From NCBI RefSeq assembly GCF_003308995.1, contig NZ_QFFJ01000001.1:2542001-2606000 (forward strand): 64,000 bases of DNA, written 5' to 3'. The stretch comes from Chitinophaga flava. Its GTDB lineage: Bacteria > Bacteroidota > Bacteroidia > Chitinophagales > Chitinophagaceae. The position numbers and the translations under genes were made by a program. How positions within the stretch are numbered: position 1 is the first letter of the stretch; the number at the start of each line of letters is the position of its first letter. The notes under the pieces are model-generated. The model did not search any database and was not told the DNA's origin. It saw nothing but the letters and a program-made list of their open reading frames with translations. Below are positions 7,617 through 16,256 of this stretch, piece by piece.

Positions 7617-9176
7617 ATGCAACAACAAGTCTCCCTGAAGCTGACACCAGCCGATGCAGCTCATCCGTCCCATATTACAACAGCGGCCGCGGCCGCGTTA
7701 GGTGTCAAACCAACCGCCATCACCGGCTACTACCTGCTCAAACGCTCTATAGACGCACGTTCCAGACAAGTCTATTTCATCCTTACCCTGCTCGTATTTG
7801 TGAATGAACCTTTCCATGAAAGAGTTCATGCACACCCGGTGTATAAACAACTCCCGGCCAACGCACCCAGCGTTATCATCGCCGGAGCAGGCCCTGCCGG
7901 CCTTTTCGCGGCATTGCGCCTCATCGAGGTAGGTATTAAACCTGTCATCCTCGAACGCGGAAAAGATGTACGCGCCCGCCGCCGCGACCTCGCCGCCCTT
8001 AATAAAACCGGTATCGTCAATCCCGAATCCAACTACTGCTTCGGTGAAGGCGGCGCCGGCACCTATTCAGACGGCAAACTATACACCCGCTCCAACAAAC
8101 GCGGCGATATCAACCGCATCCTCAATATCTTCGTTCACTTCGGCGCCGAAGAAAAAATCATGATCGATGCCCATCCCCACATCGGTACCAATAAACTCCC
8201 GCATATCATCACCGCTATGCGTGAACAGATCATCGCCGCAGGCGGAGAAGTCCACTTCGAACAAAAAGTCAGCAGCCTGCTTATACACAACAGCGCTGTT
8301 ACCGGCGTAAAAACCGCCACCGGCCAAACATTCGAAGCAAAGCAGGTAATCCTTGCCACCGGCCACTCTGCCAGGGATATATTTGTCATGCTCCATCAGC
8401 AAAACATCCTGCTCGAAGCCAAACCCTTCGCCCTCGGCGTCAGGGTAGAACATCCACAGGAGCTGATAGACAGCGCCCAATACCATTGCGACCTCCGTGG
8501 TGAATACCTTCCCCCTGCCAGCTATAGCCTGGTGGAACAAGTGGAAGGCCGCGGCGTATTCTCTTTCTGTATGTGCCCCGGCGGCATCATCGCCCCGGCT
8601 GCTACAGATCCCGGCGAACTGGTTGTCAACGGCTGGTCTCCTTCCAAACGCAACAACCCCTTCGCCAACTCCGGCATGGTGGTTACCGTAGATGAATCCG
8701 ACTTCGCTCCGTTTGCCCACCATGGCCCGCTCGCCGCCATGTATTACCAGCAGGCTGTGGAAAAACAGGCCTTCATCGCCGGCGGAGGACTCTTTGTAGC
8801 TCCCGCACAACGCATGACAGATTTTGTGAAGGGAAAAGTATCGTCTTCCCTGCCCGAATGTTCCTACCTGCCCGGCGTCAAAAGCACAGACCTGCGCACC
8901 GTATTACCCGCAGCTGTACACCAGCGGCTGGCAGGCGCTTTCAAAGCATTCGGCCGGAAAATAAAAGGATACTACTCAGACAACGCTATCCTCGTTGCCA
9001 CAGAATCACGTACTTCTTCACCCGTGCGGATCCCACGCGACAACGATACACTCGAACATCCGCAGCTGGCAGGACTCTATCCCTGCGGAGAAGGTGCCGG
9101 ATATGCCGGCGGTATCGTGTCTGCCGCCATGGACGGGGAACGTGTAGCCGATATAATTGCTAGAAAACTTCAGTAA
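7617..9176 (+). CDS. FAD-dependent oxidoreductase, uncharacterised (COG2509 type)
   Basis: 519 residues. After an N-terminal extension of about 80 residues with its own alpha/beta character comes a Rossmann FAD-binding motif, VIIAGAGPAGLFAALRL (dinucleotide glycines at 90-95), followed by the acidic end of strand 2 (ILERG). Further landmarks are NYCFGEGGAGTYSDGKLYTR, PHIGTNKLPHI, VILATGHSARDIF and the C-terminal FAD contact LYPCGEGAGYAGGIVSAAMDGERVA. These define the group annotated as uncharacterised FAD-dependent dehydrogenases. There is no signal peptide, so it is cytoplasmic. It is followed by an ABC exporter pair with no obvious functional link. The reaction is not known for this group. 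Confidence 0.85.
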   Translation: MQQQVSLKLTPADAAHPSHITTAAAAALGVKPTAITGYYLLKRSIDARSRQVYFILTLLVFVNEPFHERVHAHPVYKQLPANAPSVIIAGAGPAGLFAALRLIEVGIKPVILERGKDVRARRRDLAALNKTGIVNPESNYCFGEGGAGTYSDGKLYTRSNKRGDINRILNIFVHFGAEEKIMIDAHPHIGTNKLPHIITAMREQIIAAGGEVHFEQKVSSLLIHNSAVTGVKTATGQTFEAKQVILATGHSARDIFVMLHQQNILLEAKPFALGVRVEHPQELIDSAQYHCDLRGEYLPPASYSLVEQVEGRGVFSFCMCPGGIIAPAATDPGELVVNGWSPSKRNNPFANSGMVVTVDESDFAPFAHHGPLAAMYYQQAVEKQAFIAGGGLFVAPAQRMTDFVKGKVSSSLPECSYLPGVKSTDLRTVLPAAVHQRLAGAFKAFGRKIKGYYSDNAILVATESRTSSPVRIPRDNDTLEHPQLAGLYPCGEGAGYAGGIVSAAMDGERVADIIARKLQ

Positions 9177-9230
9177 AATCATCCCCTCCGGAATGATCCA
9201 TTATTCATGATTAATTGTTATTTTTTCATC

Positions 9231-10175
9231 ATGAATCTACTTGAAGTAAGAAACCTGAAAAAATACTATGCCACGCACAAAGCAGTAGATGACATCAGCT
9301 TTGATATTCAGCAAGGCAGTATTTTCGGCCTTCTTGGCCCTAACGGAGCGGGAAAAACAACCCTGCTGCGCATGATCACCGGTATCTTCTATCCCGATGA
9401 AGGCACGATCCGGCTCAATGGCCAGCAGTACGACCCGCAACGAGATATTCACCTCATCGGCTACATGCCCGAAGAAAGAGGCCTGTACAAAAAAATGAAA
9501 GTCGGCGAGCAAACCCTCTACCTCGCCCGCCTCAAAGGCCTCAGCGAAAAAGAAGCCATGCAGAAAATCAGGTTCTGGTTCGATAAGTTCGATATCAATT
9601 CCTGGTGGAACAAACGCGTGGACGAGCTCAGTAAAGGCATGCAACAAAAGGTGCAGTTTATATCCACCATCATGCATGATCCTAAACTGCTCATCCTCGA
9701 CGAACCTTTCTCCGGCCTCGACCCCATCAACTCCAACCTGATCAAACAGGAAATTTTTAACCTCAGTCAGCAAGGTACTACCATCATCTTCTCCACCCAT
9801 CGCATGGAACAGGTGGAAGAAATCTGTGATCATATCATGCTGGTCAACAAAGGCCATAAAATACTGGATGGCAGCGTCAAACAAATCAAACAGGAGTTCA
9901 AGCAGGGCCTCTTCCGTATAGGCCTTGGCGTAATGCCCAATGCCGCCCAGATGGCTACCTACCACTTCAAAATCGTAGAAATCCACGAAAATGAAAAAGC
10001 CTTCACGGTAAAAATGAATGAAGACAGCAGCACCAACGATATACTCCTGCACTTCATCCATCAGAATATCCCTGTCACCTATTTTGAAGAAATCTTACCT
10101 TCTATCAACGAAGTATTCATCACCCAGGTACAACAAACGGAAAATGCCCCCACAGTGGAGCAGCAACCTGCCTGA
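9231..10175 (+). CDS. ABC transporter ATP-binding protein (NatA-like, DUF4162)
   Basis: 314 residues from the ATG at 9231; an upstream in-frame ATG at 9207 would add a poorly conserved hydrophobic lead. The nucleotide-binding domain has Walker A GPNGAGKT (36-43), signature LSKGMQQ (133-139), Walker B LLILDEP (153-159) and the switch histidine in IIFSTHRMEQVEE. The last 80 residues match the DUF4162 extension common in NatA-type exporters. The permease starts 18 bases after the stop, so the two form an export pair. Substrates in this branch include sodium, antibiotics and peptides; nothing here picks one. Confidence 0.9.
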   Translation: MNLLEVRNLKKYYATHKAVDDISFDIQQGSIFGLLGPNGAGKTTLLRMITGIFYPDEGTIRLNGQQYDPQRDIHLIGYMPEERGLYKKMKVGEQTLYLARLKGLSEKEAMQKIRFWFDKFDINSWWNKRVDELSKGMQQKVQFISTIMHDPKLLILDEPFSGLDPINSNLIKQEIFNLSQQGTTIIFSTHRMEQVEEICDHIMLVNKGHKILDGSVKQIKQEFKQGLFRIGLGVMPNAAQMATYHFKIVEIHENEKAFTVKMNEDSSTNDILLHFIHQNIPVTYFEEILPSINEVFITQVQQTENAPTVEQQPA

Positions 10176-10193
10176 TCATCCTGACTTACAACT

Positions 10194-11504
10194 ATGAATA
10201 AAATCTGGCTTATCATAAAAAGGGAATTCCTTACCCGCGTTCGCAAACGGTCTTTTCTGGTAGTAACATTACTGGTGCCAGTGGCCTTTGCCGCTATGAT
10301 CATTATCCCCATCCTGCTGGCTGTCGGCGGCAACGAGAGCAAACAAATTGCCGTGATCGATGAAAGCGGCATCTTCAACAACAACCTGCCTGATAAACAA
10401 GGCGTATATTTTAAATTCCTGCCCGGCGCCAACCTCGACAGCCTCAAACTACACTACGAGGAAAAAGGCTATTCCGGTATCCTGTACATCCCCAATATTG
10501 ATATCAACCGGCCTGCCGGTTTAACCTACTTCAGCAAAGGACAAGCCGGCATCTCCCTTGAAACCGGCATTAACAGCGACATCAACCGCGCCATCGAAAA
10601 AAAGCGCATGGAGCTGGAAGGTATCGACAGGGCCAAACTGGACGCTATCCGTTCCAACGTCTCTGTAGAATTTAAAAGCGGTGATGATGAAAAGAAAGGC
10701 AATGCCTGGGTAGCCTATGGCGTAGGATATGCCAGTGGTTTCATTATCTACATTGTGCTGCTGCTCTTCGGCACCTCCGTGATGCGTGGTGTGATGGAAG
10801 AAAAAGTAAGCCGCATCGCGGAAGTAATGATCTCCAGCGTAAAACCTTTTCAGCTGATGATGGGCAAAATCGTTGGCATTGCAGCCGTAGGACTGTTACA
10901 GTTCCTGATATGGGGGCTGCTGATCAGTGTGATCTATACGGTGATTCCGCTGTTCATTTCTCCTGAAAGCATACAGACTGCCAGTCAGGGTGGTATGATG
11001 GCACAGAGTAATAACGCAGAAGCAGCAGAAGCTTTCCGCCGTATCTCTGACGTGGTAGGCAGTATCAACTGGAGTTTGCTGCTGTCCTGCTTTCTGTTTT
11101 ATTTCCTTGGTGGCTATCTTTTCTACTCTTCATTGTTTGCTGCCATTGGCAGTCTGGCCAATGAAGATGCCAGCGATGTTCAACAGCTTACTTTCCCTGT
11201 CACTGTACCGATCATCATTGGTATTATGGTCATGATGAAAGCTGTACATGATCCCGGCAGCTCGCTGGCTGTATGGGGCAGTATTATTCCATTTACTTCA
11301 CCGATGGTAATGATGGCACGTCTGCCTTATGGTGTTCCCGGTACGGTTCCTTACTGGCAGCTGATTCTGTCGATGTTATCGCTGATAGGTGGTTTCGTTT
11401 TCACTACCTGGGCCGCCGGCAAAATATACCGCACCGGCATCCTGCTGTATGGTAAAAAAGTGACGATGAAAGAAGCGCTGAGATGGATTTTCAAGAAAGG
11501 ATAA
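10194..11504 (+). CDS. ABC-2 type permease (NatB-like)
   Basis: 436 residues with the ABC-2 permease layout: a membrane helix near the N-terminus (about 20-43, SFLVVTLLVPVAFAAMIIIP), a large extracytoplasmic region (about 45-170, with IAVIDESGIFNNNLP), then a cluster of five or six helices from about 180 to 425. The segment RGVMEEKVSRIAEVMISSVKPFQLMMGKI, just after the second helix, is the characteristic cytoplasmic coupling region of this family. It pairs with the ATPase encoded immediately upstream; the transcript ends at the hairpin at 11527-11561. Confidence 0.88.
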   Translation: MNKIWLIIKREFLTRVRKRSFLVVTLLVPVAFAAMIIIPILLAVGGNESKQIAVIDESGIFNNNLPDKQGVYFKFLPGANLDSLKLHYEEKGYSGILYIPNIDINRPAGLTYFSKGQAGISLETGINSDINRAIEKKRMELEGIDRAKLDAIRSNVSVEFKSGDDEKKGNAWVAYGVGYASGFIIYIVLLLFGTSVMRGVMEEKVSRIAEVMISSVKPFQLMMGKIVGIAAVGLLQFLIWGLLISVIYTVIPLFISPESIQTASQGGMMAQSNNAEAAEAFRRISDVVGSINWSLLLSCFLFYFLGGYLFYSSLFAAIGSLANEDASDVQQLTFPVTVPIIIGIMVMMKAVHDPGSSLAVWGSIIPFTSPMVMMARLPYGVPGTVPYWQLILSMLSLIGGFVFTTWAAGKIYRTGILLYGKKVTMKEALRWIFKKG

Positions 11505-11526
11505 GTATAACAGTATTGACTATATG

Positions 11527-11561
11527 AAAAAATGCCTTTCCCGGTGGGAAAGGCATTTTTT
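11527..11561. terminator. bidirectional terminator
   Basis: AAAAAATGCCTTTCCC paired with GGGAAAGGCATTTTTT, loop GGT/G, with A-run and T-run on either side. It lies between convergent stops at 11504 (+) and 11585 (-) and can serve both. Confidence 0.92.
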
Positions 11562-11584
11562 CGTTTTATTACTACAAAAAATTA

Positions 11585-12529
11585 TCAGAAGTGATTCGTC
11601 CCCAGCTGACGGCGGACAGCTTCAAACTCTGTCCAGATCTGCTTTACCACCTCACCTGCCGGCATGATCTCATGTATGAGTGCACTCACCTGACCTATTT
11701 CCAGCTCACCTTCTTCCATATTGCCTTCAAACATACCTGCTTTGGCGCGGGCGCGTCCCAGCAATGTTTGTAATGCGTTGATATCGGCGCCTTTATCTTC
11801 CGCTGTTCTCACAGCTTCATAAAAATGATTTTTTATCAGTCGTACTGGTGTGAGTTTTTTCAGACTGAGCATGGTATCGCCTTCTTTGGCGTTGACCACT
11901 GCCTGTTTGAAATTGATATGGGAAGAAGCTTCGGGGGTAGCTACAAAACGGCTGCCTATCTGCACCGCGGAGGCTCCCAGTGCAAAAGCCGCTGCCATAG
12001 CCCTTCCAGAACCGATGCCTCCTGCGGCGATCACGGGTATCTTCACTTTTTCACATACTGCGGGCACCAATACCATGGTAGTCGTTTCTTCCCGGCCATT
12101 ATGTCCGCCGGCTTCGAAACCTTCGGCTACCACGGCATCTACGCCGGCCGCTTCACTCTTTAATGCAAAAGCGGAACTGGATACTACATGCACCACCTTT
12201 ACACCAGCGGCTTTCAGCACCGGTGTCCAGGTTTTGGGATTGCCGGCAGAGGTAAATACTACCTGTACTTTCTCTTCCAGAATGATGTTGATCAGTTGGT
12301 CAATGTCAGGATATAACAGTGGCACGTTCACGCCGAATGGCTTGTTGGTGGCTTCCTTACAGCGTTGAATATGATGCTTCAGCACATCAGGGTACATGCT
12401 GCCTGCTCCAATGAGGCCCAGACCGCCGGCATTACTCACGGCACTGGCTAAACGCCATCCGCTGGCCCATACCATGCCCGCCTGGACGATCGGATACTGT
12501 ATCCCAAATAAAGTGTTAATCGGGTTCAT
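11585..12529 (-). CDS. nitronate monooxygenase / FabK-like flavoprotein
   Basis: 314-residue FMN-dependent TIM-barrel enzyme of the 2-nitropropane dioxygenase family. Landmarks are the N-terminal PIVQAGMVWASGWRLASAVSNAGGLGLIG, NKPFGVNVPL, the active-site loop AEGFEAGGHNG (GGHNG at 141-145, carrying the conserved His), and the phosphate-binding segments AAGGIGSG (168-175) and IGSRF (191-195). The EAGGH/TTMVLVP region is shared by nitronate monooxygenases and FabK enoyl-ACP reductases, and I cannot separate them by eye. A FabK role in fatty-acid synthesis is possible. It starts 35 bases after the nucleotidyltransferase stop on the same strand, so co-transcription is likely. Confidence 0.82.
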   Translation of the reverse strand: MNPINTLFGIQYPIVQAGMVWASGWRLASAVSNAGGLGLIGAGSMYPDVLKHHIQRCKEATNKPFGVNVPLLYPDIDQLINIILEEKVQVVFTSAGNPKTWTPVLKAAGVKVVHVVSSSAFALKSEAAGVDAVVAEGFEAGGHNGREETTTMVLVPAVCEKVKIPVIAAGGIGSGRAMAAAFALGASAVQIGSRFVATPEASSHINFKQAVVNAKEGDTMLSLKKLTPVRLIKNHFYEAVRTAEDKGADINALQTLLGRARAKAGMFEGNMEEGELEIGQVSALIHEIMPAGEVVKQIWTEFEAVRRQLGTNHF

Positions 12530-12564
12530 GCAACGAATATAAGGCGAAAAGCCTTACAACCGGC

Positions 12565-13557
12565 TCAGCCCAGATCGATCTCTGTATTGTCGCCTATATT
12601 CAGGCTCTGGCTGAGCCCTCTGATGTTAGCATCACTGCCTATCAGCGAAGATTTAAGCACCACTTCATACAGATTGCTGAAAGAACCGATGATGGAGTCT
12701 TTTACGATAGAGTAGTTAATAACGGTATTATCGCCTACGGCCACATTAGGACCGATGATGGAGTTCTTGATATTACATCCTTCTCCTATACTTACCGGTG
12801 GGATAATGATTGTGTTCTCATAAGGCAACACCGGATTGTTGGCCAGTTTGTATTTTTTGAGCAGGATAGCATTGGTTTCCAGCAGTGTGTCTTTACGACC
12901 GCAGTCAAACCAGTTGATCACCTTGAATGAATTAAAACGTACACCACGTTCGATCATACATTCCAGTGCGTCGGTCAGCTGATACTCATCATGCGACTTG
13001 ATATGATTGTCAACATTGGCTTGCAGGCAATCATACAGTTCTTTGCTTTCCTTTATTTTGTAGAGGCCTACCAGGGCAAGATTGGATTTAGGTATCTGAG
13101 GTTTTTCTATTACACGGGTAATATGTGCGTTTTCGTCTACTTCCGCCACACCGAAGTTACGCGGATCATCTACTTTTTTCAGACCTAATATAGAATAAGG
13201 AGAAGCAATGACTTCTTTGAAATCACATTCACAGATAGTATCTCCCAATACGATCAGTACTTCATCTTCACCCACTACTTCGCGGGTCAGTAATATGGCA
13301 TGTCCGGTACCTTCCCTGCTATTCTGCTGCACAAAATGACAAGTCAGCTGCGGATATTTTTTTTCTACGTAGTGCTGGATTTTTTCACCCAGATAACCTA
13401 CAACAAAAACAAATTCCGTGATGCCTGCTTCCACCAGCTGATCCACAATGATACTCAATATGGTTCTGCCAGCTAAAGGAATCAATGCTTTGGGTTGTGT
13501 ATATGTATGTGGCCTGAGTTTAGTGCCTGCACCTGCCACAGGTATTATTGCCTTCAT
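12565..13557 (-). CDS. sugar-phosphate nucleotidyltransferase
   Basis: 330 residues. The N-terminal nucleotidyltransferase domain has the signature GAGTKLRP (9-16; Lys where Arg is usual), the catalytic PKAL (22-25), and the metal-binding aspartate in VLIVLGDTI. The C-terminal third (about 240-330) is a left-handed beta helix of hexapeptide repeats (SIGEGCNIKNSIIGPNVAVGD). This is the build of glucose-1-phosphate thymidylyl-, uridylyl- or mannose-1-phosphate guanylyltransferase relatives, which activate sugars for cell-surface polymers. The repeat domain here lacks GlmU acetyltransferase features. The exact sugar and nucleotide are not determined. It diverges from glyA across a long inverted repeat. 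Confidence 0.85.
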   Translation of the reverse strand: MKAIIPVAGAGTKLRPHTYTQPKALIPLAGRTILSIIVDQLVEAGITEFVFVVGYLGEKIQHYVEKKYPQLTCHFVQQNSREGTGHAILLTREVVGEDEVLIVLGDTICECDFKEVIASPYSILGLKKVDDPRNFGVAEVDENAHITRVIEKPQIPKSNLALVGLYKIKESKELYDCLQANVDNHIKSHDEYQLTDALECMIERGVRFNSFKVINWFDCGRKDTLLETNAILLKKYKLANNPVLPYENTIIIPPVSIGEGCNIKNSIIGPNVAVGDNTVINYSIVKDSIIGSFSNLYEVVLKSSLIGSDANIRGLSQSLNIGDNTEIDLG

Positions 13558-13606
13558 GTACGTTGTAGTTAGGATAAGCTCCGAATGCCGCGAAAATAGG
13601 ACAAAT

Positions 13607-13687
13607 TATGAAGATTTACGGATTTTGACTTTTTACCGGTTTTATGTGTTTTAAAATTCAAAAAAGTCAAAATCCGTAAATCTCATA
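13607..13687. repeat. long inverted repeat upstream of glyA
   Basis: Arms 13613-13634 and 13661-13682 pair perfectly over 22 bases (GATTTACGGATTTTGACTT...), extended by TATGA/TCATA outside a single bulged A. The loop is 26 bases. It sits between divergent start sites and ends just before the glyA -33 box at 13689. It may be an operator-like cruciform, a terminator for read-through, or an extragenic repeat; no copy elsewhere in the window matches fully. Confidence 0.7.
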
Positions 13688-13688
13688 A

Positions 13689-13719
13689 TTGCATTTCATC
13701 GGGCTTTATTCTAAATTTG
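13689..13719 (+). promoter_or_regulatory. promoter of glyA
   Basis: TTG (13689-13691), 20 bases, then TAAATTTG (13712-13719), an exact -7 box. Because it overlaps the upstream in-frame ATG at 13717, that codon cannot be the translation start. The promoter therefore fixes the start at 13738, with a leader of roughly 14 bases. Confidence 0.78.
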
Positions 13720-13737
13720 CACAAATTTTTAGGCATC

Positions 13738-15015
13738 ATGCAAAGAGACCAGCAAATATTTGATATTATCCGCCAGGAATTGGAGCGTCAGCGCCATGGC
13801 ATTGAGTTGATCGCATCTGAAAACTTTACCAGCTTGCAGGTAATGCAGGCAATGGGTAATGTGATGACGAATAAATATGCCGAAGGATACCCTGGCAAAA
13901 GATACTACGCAGGCTGCGAAATAGTAGACCAGAGCGAACAACTGGCTATTGACAGGGCCAAACAAATATTTGGTGCGGCATATGCCAACGTGCAGCCTCA
14001 CTCCGGCGCACAGGCCAATGCAGCTGTGATGCTTGCAATCCTGCAGCCAGGCGACAAAATCCTCGGTCTCGACCTGAGCATGGGCGGACACCTTACCCAC
14101 GGTTCTTCCGTAAACTACTCCGGAAAGCTCTATCAGCCTCATTTCTATGGTGTTAACAAAGAAACAGGCCTCGTAGAATATGATAAAATGGAAGAAATCG
14201 CGCAGCGTGAAAAACCAAAACTGATCGTTTGTGGTGCTTCTGCTTACAGCCGCGACTGGGATTACAAACGTATCCGCGAAATCGCTGACCAGGTGGGCGC
14301 CTTCGTACTCGCTGACATCGCGCATCCTGCAGGCCTGATCGCCAAAGGACTGCTCAACTCTCCATTTGAACACTGTCATTTCGTTACTACTACCACCCAC
14401 AAAACACTGCGTGGTCCTCGCGGTGGTATGATCATGATGGGCAAGGATTTTGAAAATCCATTCGGTCTGAAAACTCCGAAAGGCGAAATCCGTCTCATGA
14501 GCTCTCTCATCGATACTGCTGTATTCCCTGGTATCCAGGGCGGTCCGCTCGAACACGTGATCGCTGCCAAAGCCGTGTCTTTCTTCGAAATCCTGTCTGA
14601 TGAATACGATGTATACGCCAAACAGATCCTGAAAAATGCACAGTCTATGGCGAAAAGCTTCGTGGACAGAGGCTACCAGATCATCAGCGGCGGTACTGAT
14701 AACCACCTGATGCTCATCGACCTGCGCAATAAAAATATCTCCGGTAAAAAAGCAGAACAAACACTGGTAAAAGCAGAAATCACCGCCAACAAAAACATGG
14801 TACCATTTGATGATAAATCTGCCTTCATCACTTCCGGTATCCGTGTAGGTGTACCTGCTATCACTACCCGCGGCCTTAAAGAAGGTCACATGGAACAGAT
14901 CGTTGACTGGATCGACCAGCTGCTCCTGGATGCTGACAATGATGCCCTCATCGCTAAAATCAAAGGCGAAGTAAACGGCTTCATGCAGCAATTCCCGCTG
15001 TATCCTGAACTGTAA
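13738..15015 (+). CDS. glyA: serine hydroxymethyltransferase
   Basis: 425 residues. This PLP enzyme interconverts serine plus tetrahydrofolate with glycine plus 5,10-methylene-tetrahydrofolate, the main source of one-carbon units. Seen in the sequence are IELIASENFTS near the N-terminus, NKYAEGYPGKRYYAGCEIVD, the aspartate in LADIAHPAGL (D193) that holds the PLP ring nitrogen, and the PLP lysine in TTTTHKTLRGPRGG (K222). The C-terminal domain carries the arginine segment GIRVGVPAITTRG, which binds substrate carboxylate. Length is normal and nothing is missing. The gene is monocistronic, with a promoter at 13689-13719 and terminator at 15054-15090. Confidence 0.98.
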   Translation: MQRDQQIFDIIRQELERQRHGIELIASENFTSLQVMQAMGNVMTNKYAEGYPGKRYYAGCEIVDQSEQLAIDRAKQIFGAAYANVQPHSGAQANAAVMLAILQPGDKILGLDLSMGGHLTHGSSVNYSGKLYQPHFYGVNKETGLVEYDKMEEIAQREKPKLIVCGASAYSRDWDYKRIREIADQVGAFVLADIAHPAGLIAKGLLNSPFEHCHFVTTTTHKTLRGPRGGMIMMGKDFENPFGLKTPKGEIRLMSSLIDTAVFPGIQGGPLEHVIAAKAVSFFEILSDEYDVYAKQILKNAQSMAKSFVDRGYQIISGGTDNHLMLIDLRNKNISGKKAEQTLVKAEITANKNMVPFDDKSAFITSGIRVGVPAITTRGLKEGHMEQIVDWIDQLLLDADNDALIAKIKGEVNGFMQQFPLYPEL

Positions 15016-15053
15016 GACTGCTGCGCCTTCGGTGCAGTGACATATATTCTTTT

Positions 15054-15090
15054 AAGCGGTTGTCTTCTGTAAGACAACCGCTTTCTTTTT
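15054..15090 (+). terminator. rho-independent terminator of glyA
   Basis: AAGCGGTTGTCTT (15054-15066) pairs perfectly with AAGACAACCGCTT (15071-15083), 4-base loop, followed by CTTTTT. Confidence 0.93.
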
Positions 15091-15350
15091 ATAGCGTTGT
15101 TCCCAGCATCTTCAGGTCCTATTGACAGGCCAGCATCTGTTATGCGCGGAAACCATTCAACAACACCGCTGAACTTCCTATATCATACCCATTCCTGATA
15201 AATGTCCGGGGAACCTACCGAACTTCCGCCCACCCATAACTTGATAAAACAGGCCATGGACACGGCTGAGGCCTCTGCCTGCTTATTATTTTTTTTGTTC
15301 TGATACTGAATGATTTAGGTAGATGACTAATATTTCTACCAGAAATTTTT

Positions 15351-15406
15351 TTTGATTTTTCAGAAGATGTTGTACTTTTATAGTGCACTAGTTAAGTAGT
15401 ACACTA
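15351..15406 (+). promoter_or_regulatory. promoter with GntR (YtrA-type) operator of the ABC operon
   Basis: TTTG (15351-15354), 18 bases, then TACTTTTA (15373-15380, one base off the -7 consensus). Directly downstream is an inverted repeat TAGTGCACTA-N6-TAGTACACTA (15381-15406). Its half-sites have the AGTGTACTA form seen with YtrA-subfamily GntR repressors, and the operon encodes such a regulator as its third gene. The site would cover the transcription start, fitting repression by blocking RNA polymerase. Confidence 0.65.
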
Positions 15407-15417
15407 AATCACAGAAA

Positions 15418-16251
15418 ATGATTCACATCCAATCTCTGAAATTCAGCTACCGCCAAAACAGGCCCCTGTTCGAGGATCTCAACCTCCACCTGGAAGCTGG
15501 TCATATATATGGCCTCCTCGGTAAAAACGGCGCCGGCAAATCCACGCTGCTCAAACAGATAGCCGGATTGTTATTCCCCGACGGGGGGACCTGTAAGGTC
15601 TTAAATTATACATCTGCCCAAAGGCAACCAGCATTACTCCGGGAAGTATTCCTGGTACCGGAAGAGTTCTTTCTGCCCAAGGTCAGCATCCACACTTATG
15701 TGAAATCTTATGCTCCTTTTTATCCCCGCTTCGATGAACAGGCTTTCTACAGCTACCTTAAAGAGTTTGCGATACCACAGGATCAGCAGCTCACCAACAT
15801 GTCTTACGGACAAAAGAAAAAAGTGATCATCAGTTTCGCCCTGGCTACCAACACTAAAGTGCTCATCATGGACGAACCTACCAACGGCCTGGATATCCCC
15901 TCCAAAAGCCAGTTCCGCAAAGTGATTGCAGCCGCTGTTACAGATGATAAGTGCATCGTCATCTCTACCCACCAGGTAAGGGACCTCGACAATCTGATAG
16001 ACAGCATCGTCATCATCGATGATCACAAAATCATCTTCAATCAAAGCGTAGGCAGCGTAACTGACAAACTCAGCTTCAAACTGCTGACTCAACTCGACGA
16101 CCGGCTGCCGGTATTATATGCCGATAGCAACCTGCGCGGCCATGCCGTAGTCATGAAAAATGTGAACATGGAACAAAGCCGCATCGATATGGAACTGCTC
16201 TTTAACGCCATTCTCTCCAACCGTCAATCTATTCAGGAACTCTTTAACTAA
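15418..16251 (+). CDS. ABC transporter ATP-binding protein (YtrB-like)
   Basis: 277 residues. Walker A GKNGAGKS (35-42), a degenerate signature MSYGQKKK (128-135) in place of LSGGQ, Walker B VLIMDEP (148-154) and a switch histidine in VISTHQVRDL. The degenerate signature is usual for ATPases partnered with GntR/YtrA systems. It is the first gene of a four-gene operon with a membrane protein, a GntR regulator and an anchored extracytoplasmic protein. Systems of this kind in other bacteria respond to cell-wall-active compounds, but no such link is shown here. Confidence 0.88.
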   Translation: MIHIQSLKFSYRQNRPLFEDLNLHLEAGHIYGLLGKNGAGKSTLLKQIAGLLFPDGGTCKVLNYTSAQRQPALLREVFLVPEEFFLPKVSIHTYVKSYAPFYPRFDEQAFYSYLKEFAIPQDQQLTNMSYGQKKKVIISFALATNTKVLIMDEPTNGLDIPSKSQFRKVIAAAVTDDKCIVISTHQVRDLDNLIDSIVIIDDHKIIFNQSVGSVTDKLSFKLLTQLDDRLPVLYADSNLRGHAVVMKNVNMEQSRIDMELLFNAILSNRQSIQELFN

Positions 16252-16256
16252 TTAAT

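Larger units (their letters stand above)
15016..15417. other. intergenic region between glyA and the ABC operon
   Basis: 402 bases. It holds the glyA terminator near the left end, and the promoter plus GntR-type operator near the right end. The middle (about 15095-15340) shows no open frame, RNA or repeat that I can support. Confidence 0.6.

Noticed and set aside
13729..14991. 420-codon open frame antisense to glyA
   Set aside because: Shadow frame; glyA is complete with its own promoter and terminator.
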